Counted from the first letter of the stretch, positions 49,074-59,960 are shown. The stretch is 64,000 bases of DNA from Deltaproteobacteria bacterium (GCA_019912665.1 JAIOIE010000018.1:536590-600589); one strand, 5' to 3'. The notes: generated from the sequence alone by a model not told the origin. Program-made: numbers and translations.

Positions 49074-49715
49074 TTACCGGGAAGCGACGGGTATGTAATG
49101 CTGCGCCCCGCCCTTTATGGACCTTATCTCCTTTACAAGGTTTGCGAGGTCGGCGGGGTTGTTGACGAAATCTATGTCGGTCGTGTTTACGACAAGAAGG
49201 GGCGTGTCGCTGTAATAGAAGAAATACCTGTTATAGGCGTCAACGAGCTTCTCAAGGTAATCTTCCCTGACCTGCTTCTCGTAATCGATGCCCCGGCCGG
49301 CTATCCTCTCAAGGAGCACCCCTGTCGAGGCCTGGAGGTATATGACGAGGTCCGGTTTCGGTATCCTCGTATCGAGGAGCCTGTAGACCTGCTCGTAGAG
49401 ACAGAGCTCGTTCTCGTCGAGGTTCAGGTACGCGAATATCCTGTCCTTGGCAAAGAGGTAGTCCGCTACCACCGAGGTCTTGAAGAGGTCCTGCTGGAAC
49501 ATCTCTTTCTGCTGCTGGTAGCGGCTCAGGAGAAAGAAGAGCTGGGTCTGGAACGCGTATTTTTTTATGTCCGCGTAGAACCTGGGGAGGAAAGGGTTAT
49601 CGTCAACTGCCTCGAGGAGGGTCCTCCCTCCGAGCTCCTTTGCGAGGAGCTCGGCAAGGCTCGATTTGCCGACCCCGATCGGGCCCTCTATGGCTACGTA
49701 TTGCGATTTTTCCAT
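49074..49715 (-). CDS. Deoxynucleoside kinase (dAK/dGK/dCK family)
   Basis: Salvage kinase, 213 residues. P-loop IEGPIGVGKSSLAELLA at the N-terminus, the specificity-region sequence NPFLPRFY, the DYLFAKDRIFAYLNL (ERS/DR-like) motif, and the lid PKPDLVIYLQAS...ERIAGRGIDYE with multiple Arg. Substrate (deoxyadenosine, deoxyguanosine or deoxycytidine) cannot be fixed by eye. It is single or first in a transcript; Family 2 copy 3 begins at its stop codon. Confidence 0.92.
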   Translation of the reverse strand: MEKSQYVAIEGPIGVGKSSLAELLAKELGGRTLLEAVDDNPFLPRFYADIKKYAFQTQLFFLLSRYQQQKEMFQQDLFKTSVVADYLFAKDRIFAYLNLDENELCLYEQVYRLLDTRIPKPDLVIYLQASTGVLLERIAGRGIDYEKQVREDYLEKLVDAYNRYFFYYSDTPLLVVNTTDIDFVNNPADLANLVKEIRSIKGGAQHYIPVASR

Positions 49716-49831
49716 TAAGTCTCGGGGATGAACCTTGGCTAAATGCCCGCTGGTTTTCGGGAATCCGGGAATCGGAGCAGAGACAAGTTATCTCAGGGGC
49801 GGGAAAAAGTCAAGAACGTATAAAGGGGACT

Positions 49832-50677
49832 TCACTGCATTGGCCCATCCTTTTTCCTTTCATGAAGAGCGCGCGTAAGTCGCCCGAAATCATTCAAATC
49901 GAGGGTCTCGCCGCGCCTTCCGGGGTCTATCCCGGCCTCCCTGAGGGCTGCCTCGATATCGGGCTTTTGAAGGCCGACAAGGGCGAGCGAATTGACGAGC
50001 ATCTTGCGTCGGGTCCCGAATGCCGCCCTTACGACCGCCTTGAAAAACCGCTCGTCTACAAGGGGCACCTTCGGAGAGCCCAGCACCCTGAAGCTCAAAA
50101 CAGTGGAATCCACCTTCGGCTTCGGGAAGAATAGCCTGGCAGGCACGTCGAATTCCTTCTTTACGTCCGTATACGCCTGTGCAAGGACCGAGAGTATGCC
50201 GTAATCGCGGCTCCCGGGCCCTGATACGATCCTCTCTCCGACCTCCTTCTGGAACATGAGCACCATAATAGTGAAGGCCTCCCGCTCCTCAAGGAGCTTC
50301 GCGAGGACCGGCCCGGAGATGTAATAGGGGAGGTTGGCGACGAGCTTTAGTTTCCCGTGCCGCTCTCCCAATTCCCTGAACGAGAGCTTCAAGGCGTCGC
50401 CCCTTATGACCTCGACCTTGTCCGCCGGGAATCTCTCCCTTATGCCGGCGGCCAGCTCCTCATCCACCTCTATGGCGAGGACCCTCGCGCCGGCCTGGAC
50501 GAGCGCCTCGGTAAGCACCCCCGTTCCCGGGCCTATCTCCAGGACCAATTCGCCCTCCGAGACTTCCGCGGCTGAGACTATTTTCCTGACGATGTTCTTA
50601 TCGGTAAGGAAGTGCTGCCCGTACCTCTTCTTGGGTCTTGTCGGACGTGTGCCGCCTTTATGCGTGGCTGAAGACAT
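49832..50677 (-). CDS. rsmA: 16S rRNA dimethyladenosine transferase RsmA (KsgA)
   Basis: Dimethylates two adjacent adenines in helix 45 of 16S rRNA. The 281-residue enzyme shows KKRYGQHFLTDKNIVRKI, SAM motif LEIGPGTGVLTEAL, the acidic EVDEEL, and the catalytic motif NLPYYISGPV. An AAAGG site lies before a long A/T stretch. It is followed (minus strand) by the dNK gene with about 115 bp between and preceded by tsaD. Confidence 0.96.
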   Translation of the reverse strand: MSSATHKGGTRPTRPKKRYGQHFLTDKNIVRKIVSAAEVSEGELVLEIGPGTGVLTEALVQAGARVLAIEVDEELAAGIRERFPADKVEVIRGDALKLSFRELGERHGKLKLVANLPYYISGPVLAKLLEEREAFTIMVLMFQKEVGERIVSGPGSRDYGILSVLAQAYTDVKKEFDVPARLFFPKPKVDSTVLSFRVLGSPKVPLVDERFFKAVVRAAFGTRRKMLVNSLALVGLQKPDIEAALREAGIDPGRRGETLDLNDFGRLTRALHERKKDGPMQ

Positions 50678-50740
50678 AAAAAAAAACCTTTCAAAGGGGA
50701 TGGCTGCTTTCGGAGAGAAAAAAGCCGGGGCAATCCCTGG

Positions 50741-51760
50741 TCAGAACCCCTCCCAGGTGGGCTTTGCGTTCATGTCGAGGCCAGCCAGCATGCCTTTCTT
50801 AAGCTGGTGGAATCCGAGGGACGCGACCATCGCGGCGTTGTCTGTGCAGTACCTGGGCGAAGGGATGAAGAGCCTAAGCCCCTCTTCTTCGGCCATCTCC
50901 GCAAGCCTTGCCCTGAACCGCGAATTCGAGGCTACACCTCCGGCTGCCACGAGGTCCTTTGCGCCTGTAGCCCGGAGGGTCCAGAGCGCCTTGGTTACTA
51001 GAGCGTCCACGACGGCCTCCTGGAAGCTCGCGGAGAGGTCTTTTAAAAGCGCTTCCGTCGGCGGACCGGCGAGGTTTTTGACATAGGTGAGCATCGAGGT
51101 CTTGAGCCCGCTGAAGCTGAAGTCCAGGTTGCCTTTGGCCATGAGCGGCCTCGGGAAATCGACCGCCCCCTTGTCCCCATCGCGGGCGAGCCTGTCTATC
51201 GCCGCGCCTCCTGGATACCCGAGCCCCAGTAGCTTCGCGACTTTGTCAAAGGCCTCGCCCGCAGAGTCGTCGAGGGTCTGGCCGAGCACCTTGTATTCAG
51301 TAGCGTCCTCGAAGAGAAGGAGCGTTGTATGCCCCCCGGAGACGATGAGCGCGACAAAGGGGAAGCCCGGCCCTTCGCCCTCCCCTTCCTTATCCGTGAG
51401 GAAGGCCGCGTGCGCGTGCGCCTCGATATGGTTTACGCCCGTGAGAGGAAGCCCCCTTGCAAGTGAAAGCGACTTGGCGAAGGAGAGGCCTATAAGCAAG
51501 GAGCCCACGAGCCCTGGCCCCTGCGTCACGGCTATACCGTCGATGTCGTCCAGGGCCTTTCCGGCCGAGGAGAGGGCCTCTTCCACTACCGGCACTATGG
51601 CCTCTATGTGCCTCCGGGATGCGAGCTCAGGGACAACGCCCCCGTATTTCGCGTGTATGGACTCCTGCGATGCAACTACTGACGAGAGCACTACACGCCC
51701 GTTCTGCAGCACGGAAGCGGCCGTGTCGTCGCATGACGATTCTATGCCGAGGATTATCAT
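50741..51760 (-). CDS. tsaD: tRNA threonylcarbamoyladenosine transferase TsaD
   Basis: Transfers threonylcarbamoyl to A37 of ANN-decoding tRNAs with TsaB and TsaE. The 339 residues contain LGIESSCDDTAASV, the metal-binding HIEAHAHAA motif, VALIVSGGHTTL, DDSAGEAFDKVAKLLGLGYPGG, and the C-terminal AAGGVASNSRFR and CTDNAAM motifs. It precedes rsmA on the same strand. Confidence 0.97.
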   Translation of the reverse strand: MIILGIESSCDDTAASVLQNGRVVLSSVVASQESIHAKYGGVVPELASRRHIEAIVPVVEEALSSAGKALDDIDGIAVTQGPGLVGSLLIGLSFAKSLSLARGLPLTGVNHIEAHAHAAFLTDKEGEGEGPGFPFVALIVSGGHTTLLLFEDATEYKVLGQTLDDSAGEAFDKVAKLLGLGYPGGAAIDRLARDGDKGAVDFPRPLMAKGNLDFSFSGLKTSMLTYVKNLAGPPTEALLKDLSASFQEAVVDALVTKALWTLRATGAKDLVAAGGVASNSRFRARLAEMAEEEGLRLFIPSPRYCTDNAAMVASLGFHQLKKGMLAGLDMNAKPTWEGF

Positions 51761-51786
51761 CTGTTATCTGTTTCTCTTTGGCCTAA

Positions 51787-51936
51787 CACGCTGAAAAGCT
51801 CAAAATCTCATAGGCTGCTCAAAAAGCTCAAGATGCAAGGAGTCGAAAAAAATGAGGAACGAGGCGTACTTTAATTGTACGCACCGGAGTGTCCGATTTT
51901 GAAGACGACGCGTTCAAGGGCTTTTTCAGCAGCCTT
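51787..51936 (+). repeat. Family 1 dispersed repeat, copy E
   Basis: A full-length copy between tsaD and the cysteine-desulfurase-like gene, both on the minus strand. The doubled left end reads CACGCTGAAAAGCTC, then TAGGCTGCTCAAAAAGCTC; the right end is CTTTTTCAGCAGCCTTA. The GGCGTAC/GTACGC hairpin is slightly degraded. It does not touch a stop codon; the nearest is 61 bp away. Confidence 0.83.
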
Positions 51937-51997
51937 AGGCATGATAAACCGAGGAGGGGCCGAAATCCAGCCTAAAGCGGCAAATGGCGGGGTCGGG

Positions 51998-53128
51998 CTA
52001 CTTCGATGCCAGCTTTTTTACTGCCCGTATGAGAGCCTCTATCTCCCCTTCGGCCGTAAAATATCCGGGGCTCACCCGTATCGAGCCTTCGGGCCAGGTG
52101 CCTGCCTGCCTGTGCGCCTCGGGCGCGCAGTGCGTGCCGCACCTCGCCATAATGCCGAATTCCTGGTCGAGCCTGAGCCCGGCCTCGGAGGGAGATACGC
52201 CTTCGATATTAAAGGAGACGAGCGCGGCCCTCCTGGATGCGTCCCGGGGCCCTATTAGGGAGACCCTTTCCATACCTGACAGGCCCTTGAGGACCATGGC
52301 CACGAGCTCCTCTTCCCTGGCCTTTATCTTCGGAAGCTTCTCCGAAAGGAGGAATTCAACGCCAGCGCCAAGTCCGCCTATTCCGGGGGTATTGAGGGTC
52401 CCGGCCTCAAGCCTCTCGGGGAGCTCCGCCGCGTGCGCGCCCTCGCCGCCTGAGCCGCCGTCGACAAGGGGCTCGGGCTCGATCCCTTCCTCGACATACA
52501 GGAAACCCGTGCCCTGCGGGCCGAAAAGGGCCTTGTGACCGGTCGCCGCAAGGATATTAACGCCCATGCCTCTTACGTCCAGCGGCATGGCCCCCATTGT
52601 CTGCGCGGCGTCGGTCATGAACATAACGCCCTTCGCCTTGCATATCTTCCCTATCTCCTCAAGGGGCTGTATCGCGCCGAATACGTTCGAGGCATGGGAG
52701 ATCACGACCATCCTGGTATTCCGCCTCATTGCGGCCCCTATCGAGGCCGGCGAAAGTAACCCCTCCTTATCCGGCGGAACCCGTGTCGCCTCCACCCCGG
52801 ATCTCTCGAGCCTCAGGACGCACCTTGCGACCGCGTTGTGCTCGAATGTGGAGGTGACAAGGTGGTCGCCGGGCTTAAGTAAACCCTTCAAGGCGATATT
52901 TATGGCCTCGGTGGCGTTCTTGGTGAATATTATCCTGGAGGAGTCAGGGACGCCCATAAGCAGGGCCAGGGACTCCCTGGCCCTGAAGACGACGCGGCTC
53001 GCCTCTATTGCGAGCGTGTGGCTCGCTTTTCCGGGGTTCCCGCCCTTTTCCCTCAAGACCTCGTCTATCCTCCGGTAGACCGATTCAGGCTTGGGGAAGG
53101 AAGTCGCGGCATTATCGAGGTAAATCAT
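51998..53128 (-). CDS. Cysteine desulfurase-like class V aminotransferase
   Basis: A 376-residue PLP enzyme of the SufS/Csd-like group (aminotransferase class V, COG0520). Motifs: YLDNAATSFPKPESV, the FTKNATEAIN phosphate-binding block, TSTFEHNAVARCVLRLE, the PLP-Asp in MTDAAQTMG, and the PLP-Lys in LAATGHKALFGPQGTG. A Cys in the active-loop region (MARCGTHCAPEAH) supports cysteine desulfurization. No IscU or SufE partner is adjacent, so a role outside core Fe-S assembly (sulfur supply, selenium) is possible. A TTG one codon upstream is an alternative start. Confidence 0.9.
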   Translation of the reverse strand: MIYLDNAATSFPKPESVYRRIDEVLREKGGNPGKASHTLAIEASRVVFRARESLALLMGVPDSSRIIFTKNATEAINIALKGLLKPGDHLVTSTFEHNAVARCVLRLERSGVEATRVPPDKEGLLSPASIGAAMRRNTRMVVISHASNVFGAIQPLEEIGKICKAKGVMFMTDAAQTMGAMPLDVRGMGVNILAATGHKALFGPQGTGFLYVEEGIEPEPLVDGGSGGEGAHAAELPERLEAGTLNTPGIGGLGAGVEFLLSEKLPKIKAREEELVAMVLKGLSGMERVSLIGPRDASRRAALVSFNIEGVSPSEAGLRLDQEFGIMARCGTHCAPEAHRQAGTWPEGSIRVSPGYFTAEGEIEALIRAVKKLASK

Positions 53129-53196
53129 CAAAATGATACCTTTCTTGAGGAAAACCTATGATGGAATTCCGAAACAGGCGGCTGTTAATTAGCAAC

Positions 53197-53350
53197 TTGC
53201 TGAAAAAATTAGTTATTCAGGCTGCTCAAAAATCTCGAGATGCCAGGCCCCCGTTGGAACAGAGGAGCGAGGAATGAGGCGTATCTTTCGTGTACGCCGG
53301 AGTGTCCAGCGACGTAGCCTTCGACGCAGATGGACTTTTTCAGCAGCCTT
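53197..53350 (+). repeat. Family 1 dispersed repeat, copy F
   Basis: A copy between the cysteine-desulfurase-like gene and the hybrid kinase. Left ends CTTGCTGAAAAAATTAG and CAGGCTGCTCAAAAATCTC, right end ACTTTTTCAGCAGCCTT. It shares with copy G the variant block GTTGGAACAGAGGAGCGAGG (TGGAACAGGGGAGCGAGG in G), defining a subgroup. Confidence 0.83.
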
Positions 53351-53394
53351 TCCTGTTTAATGATAGCATCTTTTTTCGACCCTGGCCTCCCGGG

Positions 53395-56280
53395 TCATTC
53401 CCCTTCGTCGCTTACGACCTTCTTTACGACCCTGCTGAACTCGGCCACCCTGTACGGCTTGGCCATGACGGCAGAGAACCCGAAATTTTTAAAGTCCGCC
53501 ATTATCGGGTCCTTGGAGTAGCCGCTGGAGACTATGGCCCTTACTCCCGGGTCTATCTCCTTCAGCTTCTGCATGGTCTCCTTGCCGCCAAGGCCTCCGG
53601 GGACCGTAAGGTCGAGTATCACGGCATCGAAGGGCCTGCCCTCGTCCCTGGCCTTTATGAAAAGCTCTATCGCCTCGCCGCCGCTTGCGGCGAAGACGGC
53701 CTCATATCCGAGGAGCTTCAGCATCTCGCCCGAAACGTCCCGTATGAGCTCCTCGTCGTCCATGACTAAAACCCTGCCCGCGCCCTTTACGACCGTGTCG
53801 TCAGAGGCCGCGTCAGCCGGCTTCCCGGCAGACGCGGGCAGGTACAGATGGAAGGAGGTGCCCTCGCCCACTTCCGAGTCCACCCCTATGTGGCCGTTGT
53901 GCTTTTTTATTATCGAATAGGTGACCGATAGCCCGAGGCCGCTCGCCTTTTTCCGTGTCGTGAAGAACGGGTCGAAGAGCTTGGGGAGGAGCTTTACGGG
54001 AATGCCGGTCCCGTAGTCCCTGAAGGTCGTCTTTATGTATTTGCCCGGCTTGAGGGGCAGGTGCGTCTGCTCGTTCACATCGAGGTTCGAGGCGCTCACC
54101 CTGAGTCTTCCGCCGTCGGGCATGGACTGGGCCGCGTTAAGGACTATGTTGCTCACGGCTTGGGCCATCTGCCCCTGGTCGACCTCGACGGGCCAGAGCC
54201 CCTCCGGGAACGAGTATTCGCAGACCACCTCCGAGCCCCGCAACACCAGGGGAGCCGAATCCCGCACTATCTGCTCCATCGAGGCCGGCTCCCGTACCGG
54301 CTCCCCTCCCCTTGAGAATGTAAGGAGCTGGCGTGTAAGGCTCTTCGTCCGGAGCGCCGCCTTCTCTATCTCGTCGAGGACGCCCGCGACCCTGTCGGCA
54401 GGCTTCACCAGGTTCTTGGCTATTGAGACGTTCCCCAGAATGCCCAGGAGGAGGTTATTGAAGTCGTGGGCTATGCCCCCGGCGAGGACGCCGATGGAGT
54501 CGAGCTTCTGCGCCCTCAGTATCTCGGCCTCAAGCCTCTTGTGCTCGGTCACGTCCTGGACAGTGCCGTACATGCGGACCGGCTTCCCTTCGGGGTCCCT
54601 CACGACCTCGGCCCGCTCGGTCACGATGCGCTCGGTCCCGTCGCGCCGGAGGACCCTGTGCCGGATGTCGTAAGGCTTGCCGAGCTCTAAGGCCTCCTTC
54701 ACCGCAAGCTGCACCTCGTCCCTGTCGTCCGCGTGGACGAGAGAGAGAAAGGCGTCGTACGTGGCCTCGAATTCCGCGGCATCGAGGCCGAATATCTTGT
54801 ATATCTCGTCCGACCAGTGTATCTTGTTGGTCAGTATGTCCCAATCCCAGCTCCCGATGTGCGCTATGGCCTGGGCCTCCTTGAGCCGTTCCTCGCTCCT
54901 TCTTAACGCCTCTTCGATCTTCTTCCTTTCGGTTATGTCGGTCGATATGCCGCAGATCGCGCCCGGCAGCCCAGGAACCGGGAACTTGACGGAAAGAAAG
55001 GTGAGGAGCCTGCCGTCCGGATTGAGCACATCCTCCTCGAACTCGACTGGCCTGCCAGCCTCAAGCGCCTTTATGTCATTCGCACGGAAGCTCGCGGCAG
55101 TCCCGGCTGGAAATAGCTCGTTGTCCTTGAGGCCGAGTATTTCCTCTTTTTTTCTGTTGAAGAGTTCCTCGAAGGACTTGTTTACGAATATGTGCCTGCC
55201 TTCCGAGTCCTTTATCAATATCGCCGCGCCGGAATGGTCGGATATGATATTGAGCATTTCGATGGACTTCTTCCTCTCGTCCTCGGACCTCTTCCTTTCG
55301 AGCTCAAGGGCGGCCCTGAGCGCGAAAAGCCGCATGAGGGCCCTCGCGTCCTGGTCCCCCTGAAGTGGCTTGTCGTCTATGGCCACAAGGAGGCCCAGCG
55401 CCCTGCCGTCCGAACCCACCAGCGGCACGCCAATATAGCTCTCGGCCTCCATCTGGGCGAGATACCGGTCCCTGGGAAAGGCCTCCTGCACGCGGCCCGG
55501 ATAAGAGCAGACCTCGCCATTGACGACGCTCTCGCAGGGGGTGCCTTCGAGCGCGTATTCGAAATTATCCGCGAAACGCCCCTTGCCCCAGAACGCCAGG
55601 GTCCTGGCCCTCATCCCGCCGACGTACTCGGCGACGAGCGCATACTTGAACTCCAGCGCGACTGCGAGATGGCGGACGAGTGTACGGAGGAACTCTTCCC
55701 CCGCCACCGACGAGGTCGCCTTGAGGATAGTGTGAAGGAGCTCTTCCGTCCTTACCCTCTTAAGTATCTGCATCTCGAGGGACCTGTTGACGGACTTAAG
55801 CTCGGCCGTGCGCCTCCTGACCTTCTCTTCCAGCCGCTCCTTGGAGGTCCTTATCTCGTCGAGGGACTTTTTCCGCTCCGTAACGTCCCTTTTGACTGCG
55901 AGCTTCATCTCCTCGCCCCCGGCCTGGACGGTCTTTACGGTCATGCCCACCCAGGCCTCGGAGCCGTCCTTTCTCCTCATCCTGTAATTCTGGTAGAACA
56001 CCCCGTCCTGCCTCCTTATCTCCTCGAAGGCCCTGGGGGCGTCCTCGGGGAAAAGGAGGAGGCTTATGTCGGATGAAAGGAGCTCTTCCCGCGAGTACCC
56101 GAACATGGTGCAGCCCGCGGGGTTCACCTCTCGATATTTACCGTCCATGCCGATGACGAATATGCCGTCCATCGCGGAATCGAAGATGGTCGAGAGCAGC
56201 TCGATATCCGCGCCGCCGGGCCAGCGCTTCGCCTCCTGCTTGCCCCGGGCCTCTTTATTTTCCTTTTCGTCCTTCATCAA
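53395..56280 (-). CDS. Multi-PAS/GAF hybrid histidine kinase with REC
   Basis: A 961-residue cytoplasmic kinase. Order: PAS (about 25-140), coiled coil, GAF (about 185-335), PAS (about 345-460), PAS/PAC (about 470-590), the HisKA-type box [16 protein letters not shown] (about 610), HATPase_c ([27 protein letters not shown]) and REC (about 830-955; VMDDEE, Asp in [13 protein letters not shown]). The REC strongly resembles that of the kinase at 23313 (LDLTxPGGxGGKET and SGYxxDPxM), so they are paralogues. It overlaps comM by 4 bp. The signal it senses is not evident. Confidence 0.94.
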   Translation of the reverse strand: MMKDEKENKEARGKQEAKRWPGGADIELLSTIFDSAMDGIFVIGMDGKYREVNPAGCTMFGYSREELLSSDISLLLFPEDAPRAFEEIRRQDGVFYQNYRMRRKDGSEAWVGMTVKTVQAGGEEMKLAVKRDVTERKKSLDEIRTSKERLEEKVRRRTAELKSVNRSLEMQILKRVRTEELLHTILKATSSVAGEEFLRTLVRHLAVALEFKYALVAEYVGGMRARTLAFWGKGRFADNFEYALEGTPCESVVNGEVCSYPGRVQEAFPRDRYLAQMEAESYIGVPLVGSDGRALGLLVAIDDKPLQGDQDARALMRLFALRAALELERKRSEDERKKSIEMLNIISDHSGAAILIKDSEGRHIFVNKSFEELFNRKKEEILGLKDNELFPAGTAASFRANDIKALEAGRPVEFEEDVLNPDGRLLTFLSVKFPVPGLPGAICGISTDITERKKIEEALRRSEERLKEAQAIAHIGSWDWDILTNKIHWSDEIYKIFGLDAAEFEATYDAFLSLVHADDRDEVQLAVKEALELGKPYDIRHRVLRRDGTERIVTERAEVVRDPEGKPVRMYGTVQDVTEHKRLEAEILRAQKLDSIGVLAGGIAHDFNNLLLGILGNVSIAKNLVKPADRVAGVLDEIEKAALRTKSLTRQLLTFSRGGEPVREPASMEQIVRDSAPLVLRGSEVVCEYSFPEGLWPVEVDQGQMAQAVSNIVLNAAQSMPDGGRLRVSASNLDVNEQTHLPLKPGKYIKTTFRDYGTGIPVKLLPKLFDPFFTTRKKASGLGLSVTYSIIKKHNGHIGVDSEVGEGTSFHLYLPASAGKPADAASDDTVVKGAGRVLVMDDEELIRDVSGEMLKLLGYEAVFAASGGEAIELFIKARDEGRPFDAVILDLTVPGGLGGKETMQKLKEIDPGVRAIVSSGYSKDPIMADFKNFGFSAVMAKPYRVAEFSRVVKKVVSDEGE

Positions 56281-57803
56281 ACGAGCTGCCTGTCGAGGCT
56301 CCTGTACTGGATGGCCTCGGATACGTGGTGCGAAAGTATAGCTTCCGAGCCGTCGAGGTCGGCTATGGTCCTTGCGACCTTCAAGACCCTCGTATACGCC
56401 CTTGCAGAGAGGCCGAGCCTCTCGACAGCGGTCTCAAGGAGCTTCGAAACCTCCCCCTTCGACTCGCAGAATTTCCTTACGAGCCTTGCCGTGAGCCTGC
56501 TGTTCGAGTATATGCCCAGGCCCTTGAACCGCTCGGCCTGTGCGGCCCTGGCCTTGTCTACCCTATTCTTTATATCCGCCGATGTCTCCCCGGACCTTGA
56601 GCCTGAAAGCTCCCTGAACCTCACGGCAGGGACCTCGCAATGTATGTCTATCCTGTCGAGGAGCGGCCCGGATATCCTGGACCTGTATTGCTGGACCTGC
56701 AGAGGGGTGCAGACGCATTCCTTGTGCGCGTCTCCCAGATAACCGCAAGGACAGGGGTTCATGGCCCCTATGAGCATGAATTCGGCCGGATATGTGAGCG
56801 AGACCGCTGCCCGCGAAATGGTGACTTTTCCGTCCTCGAGAGGCTGCCTGAGGACCTCGAGGACATTTTTCCTGAATTCGGGGAGCTCGTCAAGGAAGAG
56901 CACCCCGTTATGGGCGAGGCTCACCTCGCCGGGACGCGGGACCCTTCCGCCGCCTATCAGCCCGGCATCCGATATCGTATGGTGGGGGGACCTGAACGGC
57001 CGCTCGGTTACGAGCGCGCTCCCTGGCGAGAGGGTCCCGGCCACGCTGTGCACCTTTGTCGTTTCTATAGCTTCTTCGAGGGTGAAATCCGGCAAAATCG
57101 TGGGGACCCTCTTCGCGAGCATGGTCTTCCCGGAGCCCGGCGGGCCTATCATGAGGACGTTATGCCCCCCGGCGGCTGCTACTTCGAGGGCCCGCTTTAC
57201 GTGCTCCTGCCCCTTGACGTCCGAGACATCAAGGCGGCTGCCGGGGTCGGGGCTCAAGGCCGCGCTTTCATCGAGCGTGAACGGCTCGATGGAGGAATTA
57301 CCGTTCAGGAACTCTATAAGCTCCGCAAGGCTCCCTACCCCGAAAACGTCCACGCCTTTTACGATGGCCGCCTCGCTGCGGTTCTCGGCAGGCAGTATGA
57401 GCTTTTTCCGCAAATCGCGCGCAAGCACGGCCACCGGGAGCGCCCCCCTTATGGGCCTTATGCCGCCGTCGAGCGAAAGTTCCCCCATTACGAGGTAATC
57501 CTCGACCGACTCGCTCTTTATCATGCCTTCGGCCTTCAATATGCCGACAGCGACCGGGAGGTCGAAGGTGGTCCCTTCTTTCTTTATGTAGGCAGGGGCT
57601 AAGTTTACGGTTATCTTCTTGGCCGGGAGCGCATAACCGGAGTTCTTGATTGCCGCCCTTACCCTGTCCTTGCTTTCCTTGACCGCGTTGTCAGGAAGGC
57701 CGACCGTTGAAAAGGAGGGGAGGCCCCTGGATATGTCGACCTCGACCTCTACGAGCAGGGCATCCACGCCGAGCGTCGATGCCGTAAGCACCCTTGAAAG
57801 CAT
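56277..57803 (-). CDS. ComM/YifB family Mg-chelatase-like AAA+ ATPase
   Basis: A 508-residue hexameric AAA+ protein. In Vibrio and Haemophilus ComM is a helicase promoting branch migration during natural transformation, and homologues occur in non-competent bacteria. N-terminal ChlI-like domain ([30 protein letters not shown]), Walker [15 protein letters not shown], Walker [11 protein letters not shown], sensor motifs, and the zinc-like [12 protein letters not shown] cluster. It precedes the hybrid kinase with a 4-bp overlap; no competence genes are adjacent. Confidence 0.93.
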   Translation of the reverse strand: MLSRVLTASTLGVDALLVEVEVDISRGLPSFSTVGLPDNAVKESKDRVRAAIKNSGYALPAKKITVNLAPAYIKKEGTTFDLPVAVGILKAEGMIKSESVEDYLVMGELSLDGGIRPIRGALPVAVLARDLRKKLILPAENRSEAAIVKGVDVFGVGSLAELIEFLNGNSSIEPFTLDESAALSPDPGSRLDVSDVKGQEHVKRALEVAAAGGHNVLMIGPPGSGKTMLAKRVPTILPDFTLEEAIETTKVHSVAGTLSPGSALVTERPFRSPHHTISDAGLIGGGRVPRPGEVSLAHNGVLFLDELPEFRKNVLEVLRQPLEDGKVTISRAAVSLTYPAEFMLIGAMNPCPCGYLGDAHKECVCTPLQVQQYRSRISGPLLDRIDIHCEVPAVRFRELSGSRSGETSADIKNRVDKARAAQAERFKGLGIYSNSRLTARLVRKFCESKGEVSKLLETAVERLGLSARAYTRVLKVARTIADLDGSEAILSHHVSEAIQYRSLDRQLV

Positions 57804-57939
57804 ATGGCGGAATCCGTTTAGTGTGAAAGAGCCTCAGGCGAAGCGAAGGGATATATTACCAGAAAAAAACGACTGGTTACAAGCGGAACGGAAGGATGCC
57901 GGAGGCAGGGCGCTAGACCCTGATTTCAATGATTTTACT

Positions 57940-59325
57940 TCAACTCCCGCTGCACCCCTTCTCCCTGAATAGCATTGCGGTACGGAGAAAGGCCCTTGGG
58001 AAAGCAGGGTTGCTAGCAAAATGGAGGTGGATATAGCTCGCAAGGGCGTTCCCCCTGCTGAACCCTTCAGGAAAGGTATTCGAGCCGCCCCTTACCATGT
58101 ACCCCCTGCCGAGCCCTTTGGGGTCGGAGGCCATTTCAGAGTAATGGAACTCGTGCCCCCGAATACTACCCCTCTTGTAGAACGGGCACTCGGGCGTAAG
58201 CGAGACTTCCCTGTAGCCGAGCGCCTTTCTTCCGGATAAGAGCCGCGTTCTCCAGGGGAAGACCCCTGCCATGCCGAAGTTTTTCCCCTCGCGCTCGATC
58301 GCCTTTCCCAGGTACATGAGGCCGCCGCACTCGGCGTAGACCGGAAGCCCTTTTTTTGCGAGCCTTCTTATGCAATCCCTCAAGAATCTATTCGCTTCGA
58401 GAGCCGGGGCGTGGAGCTCCGGATACCCGCCGCCAATATAGAGGCCGTCCGCGCCTTCGGGAAGCGCTGCGTCATTCAAGGGGCTGAAGGGCAAAAGCTC
58501 GGCCCCGAGCCTTTCGAGGATATCCAGGTTCTCCTGGTAATAGAAGGAGAAGGCCTTATCAATCGCGACCGCTATCCTGACCTTTTCGCCTTCCGCGCTC
58601 CGGGTTTCAGCATAATGCCGGACCTTCACTCTATGGTTAAGAAGCTTCCCGAGGTCGATTGAGCCCTCTATGGCGTCTGCCGCCCTTTTTGCCACTCGCC
58701 TTATAATATCCGGGTCTTCCGAGGCTGTCACAAGGCCCAAATGCCTCTCTTTAATCCCGAGGGCCTCGTCTCTCTTGATGCACCCCAGGAGCTTTATACC
58801 CGAGCCCCTGGGCATGGAGTCCCTCAATATTTCAGAGTGCCTGTGGCTACCGGTCTTATTGAATAGCGCCCATCTGATATCCACTCCCGGGTCGTACGCC
58901 TCGAAGCCCTTTATGACAGCGCCCATGCTCCGGGCCGCCTTCTCGGCATTGGCAACGAGTAGCACAGGCACGCCGAGCGTCTTTGAAAGGTGCGCTGTGG
59001 AGCCCTCTTCGCTCCTTCCGTCCCGCCCGTCAAAGAGCCCCATTACGCCCTCTATGACCGCGCAATCGGCGCCCTTGACCGCGCGGGCGAAGGTCTCCTT
59101 TACGCCTCCGGCACCCATCATCCAGGTATCAAGGTTATAGGATGGGCGGCCGAGGACCGCCCTGTGAAGGCCGGGGTCTATATAGTCCGGCCCCGCCTTG
59201 AAGGCCTGCACCCTGAGGCCCCGCCTTTTAAGCGCCTCCAGTATGCCGAGCGTTATGAGGGTCTTCCCCGAGCCGCTAGCGGCCCCTGCGACTATGAAAG
59301 CGGGTATCATCCCGGCCATGCGCAT
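57940..59325 (-). CDS. cobB: Cobyrinate a,c-diamide synthase
   Basis: ATP- and glutamine-dependent amidation of cobyrinate (or hydrogenobyrinate) at the a and c carboxylates. The 461-residue protein has the P-loop VAGAASGSGKTLITLG, the GVMGLFDGRDG substrate motif, and a C-terminal class I amidotransferase domain with YAECGGLMYLG (catalytic Cys) and the GHEFHYSEM His motif. The anaerobic (CbiA) and aerobic (CobB) names cannot be separated by eye. The ATG overlaps the cobC stop (TGATG). It is the last gene of the cobalamin operon. Confidence 0.94.
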   Translation of the reverse strand: MRMAGMIPAFIVAGAASGSGKTLITLGILEALKRRGLRVQAFKAGPDYIDPGLHRAVLGRPSYNLDTWMMGAGGVKETFARAVKGADCAVIEGVMGLFDGRDGRSEEGSTAHLSKTLGVPVLLVANAEKAARSMGAVIKGFEAYDPGVDIRWALFNKTGSHRHSEILRDSMPRGSGIKLLGCIKRDEALGIKERHLGLVTASEDPDIIRRVAKRAADAIEGSIDLGKLLNHRVKVRHYAETRSAEGEKVRIAVAIDKAFSFYYQENLDILERLGAELLPFSPLNDAALPEGADGLYIGGGYPELHAPALEANRFLRDCIRRLAKKGLPVYAECGGLMYLGKAIEREGKNFGMAGVFPWRTRLLSGRKALGYREVSLTPECPFYKRGSIRGHEFHYSEMASDPKGLGRGYMVRGGSNTFPEGFSRGNALASYIHLHFASNPAFPRAFLRTAMLFREKGCSGS

Positions 59326-59960
59326 CAATATATCTCGGTAGGCCGCATGTCCTGGTTCGGCCCGCCGTTAAGTAGCTTCACTACCTTAAGGCCGTCGTCC
59401 AGGTAGTCGATAATATTGAGGCAGCCGTAATCCTGCTCGATGCTGAAGAACCGTTCGAGCGGAAGGCCCATGGCCTCGCTCAAGACCACCCGGTTCACGC
59501 CCCCGTGGGCGACGACGCATACCGATTCGTGCCTGTTGCGGTCGAGAAGACTGGAAAGCGCCGGAACCACCCTGGCCCTGAGCTCCACGAGGCTTTCGCC
59601 TTCCTTCACCTTGCTCGTCGCAAGGTCCTTGAAGCTGAAGTCCGCTTCCTCGGGGTATTTAGCTATCGCCTCCTCCCTCGTAAGCCCCTCCCACCTCCCG
59701 AGGTTAAGCTCCCGTAGGTCGTGCACCATGACCGGCTCAATGCCCAGGGCCTTGCCGATTATGCGCGCGCCCTTCACGGCCCTCTGGAGGTCGCTCGAAT
59801 AAACCGCTTTTATGGGCTCCCGGGAAAGGAATTCGGACACCCTCCTCATCTGCTCGACCCCGGTGGAGGTTATGTCGATATCAAAGTGACCGTTATAGCG
59901 GTACTCATGGTGGTTCACCACCTGGCCGTGCCTGATGAGGTAAAGCCTTGTAGCTCTCAT
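59325..59960 (-). CDS. cobC: Histidine phosphatase family, alpha-ribazole phosphatase
   Basis: Removes phosphate from alpha-ribazole-phosphate (or from cobalamin-5'-phosphate). The 211-residue protein shows the phosphohistidine motif YLIRHGQV, the second Arg (YSSDLQRAV), Glu-Leu-containing LRELNLGRWEGL and the C-terminal VVAHGGVNR. Neighbouring cobS and cobB support CobC rather than a general phosphoglycerate-mutase-like role. It overlaps cobS by 4 bp (ATGA). Confidence 0.9.
   Translation of the reverse strand: MRATRLYLIRHGQVVNHHEYRYNGHFDIDITSTGVEQMRRVSEFLSREPIKAVYSSDLQRAVKGARIIGKALGIEPVMVHDLRELNLGRWEGLTREEAIAKYPEEADFSFKDLATSKVKEGESLVELRARVVPALSSLLDRNRHESVCVVAHGGVNRVVLSEAMGLPLERFFSIEQDYGCLNIIDYLDDGLKVVKLLNGGPNQDMRPTEIY

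Noticed and set aside
50334-51086. 250-codon open frame on the plus strand
   Set aside because: It spans parts of rsmA and tsaD in antisense and has no domain.
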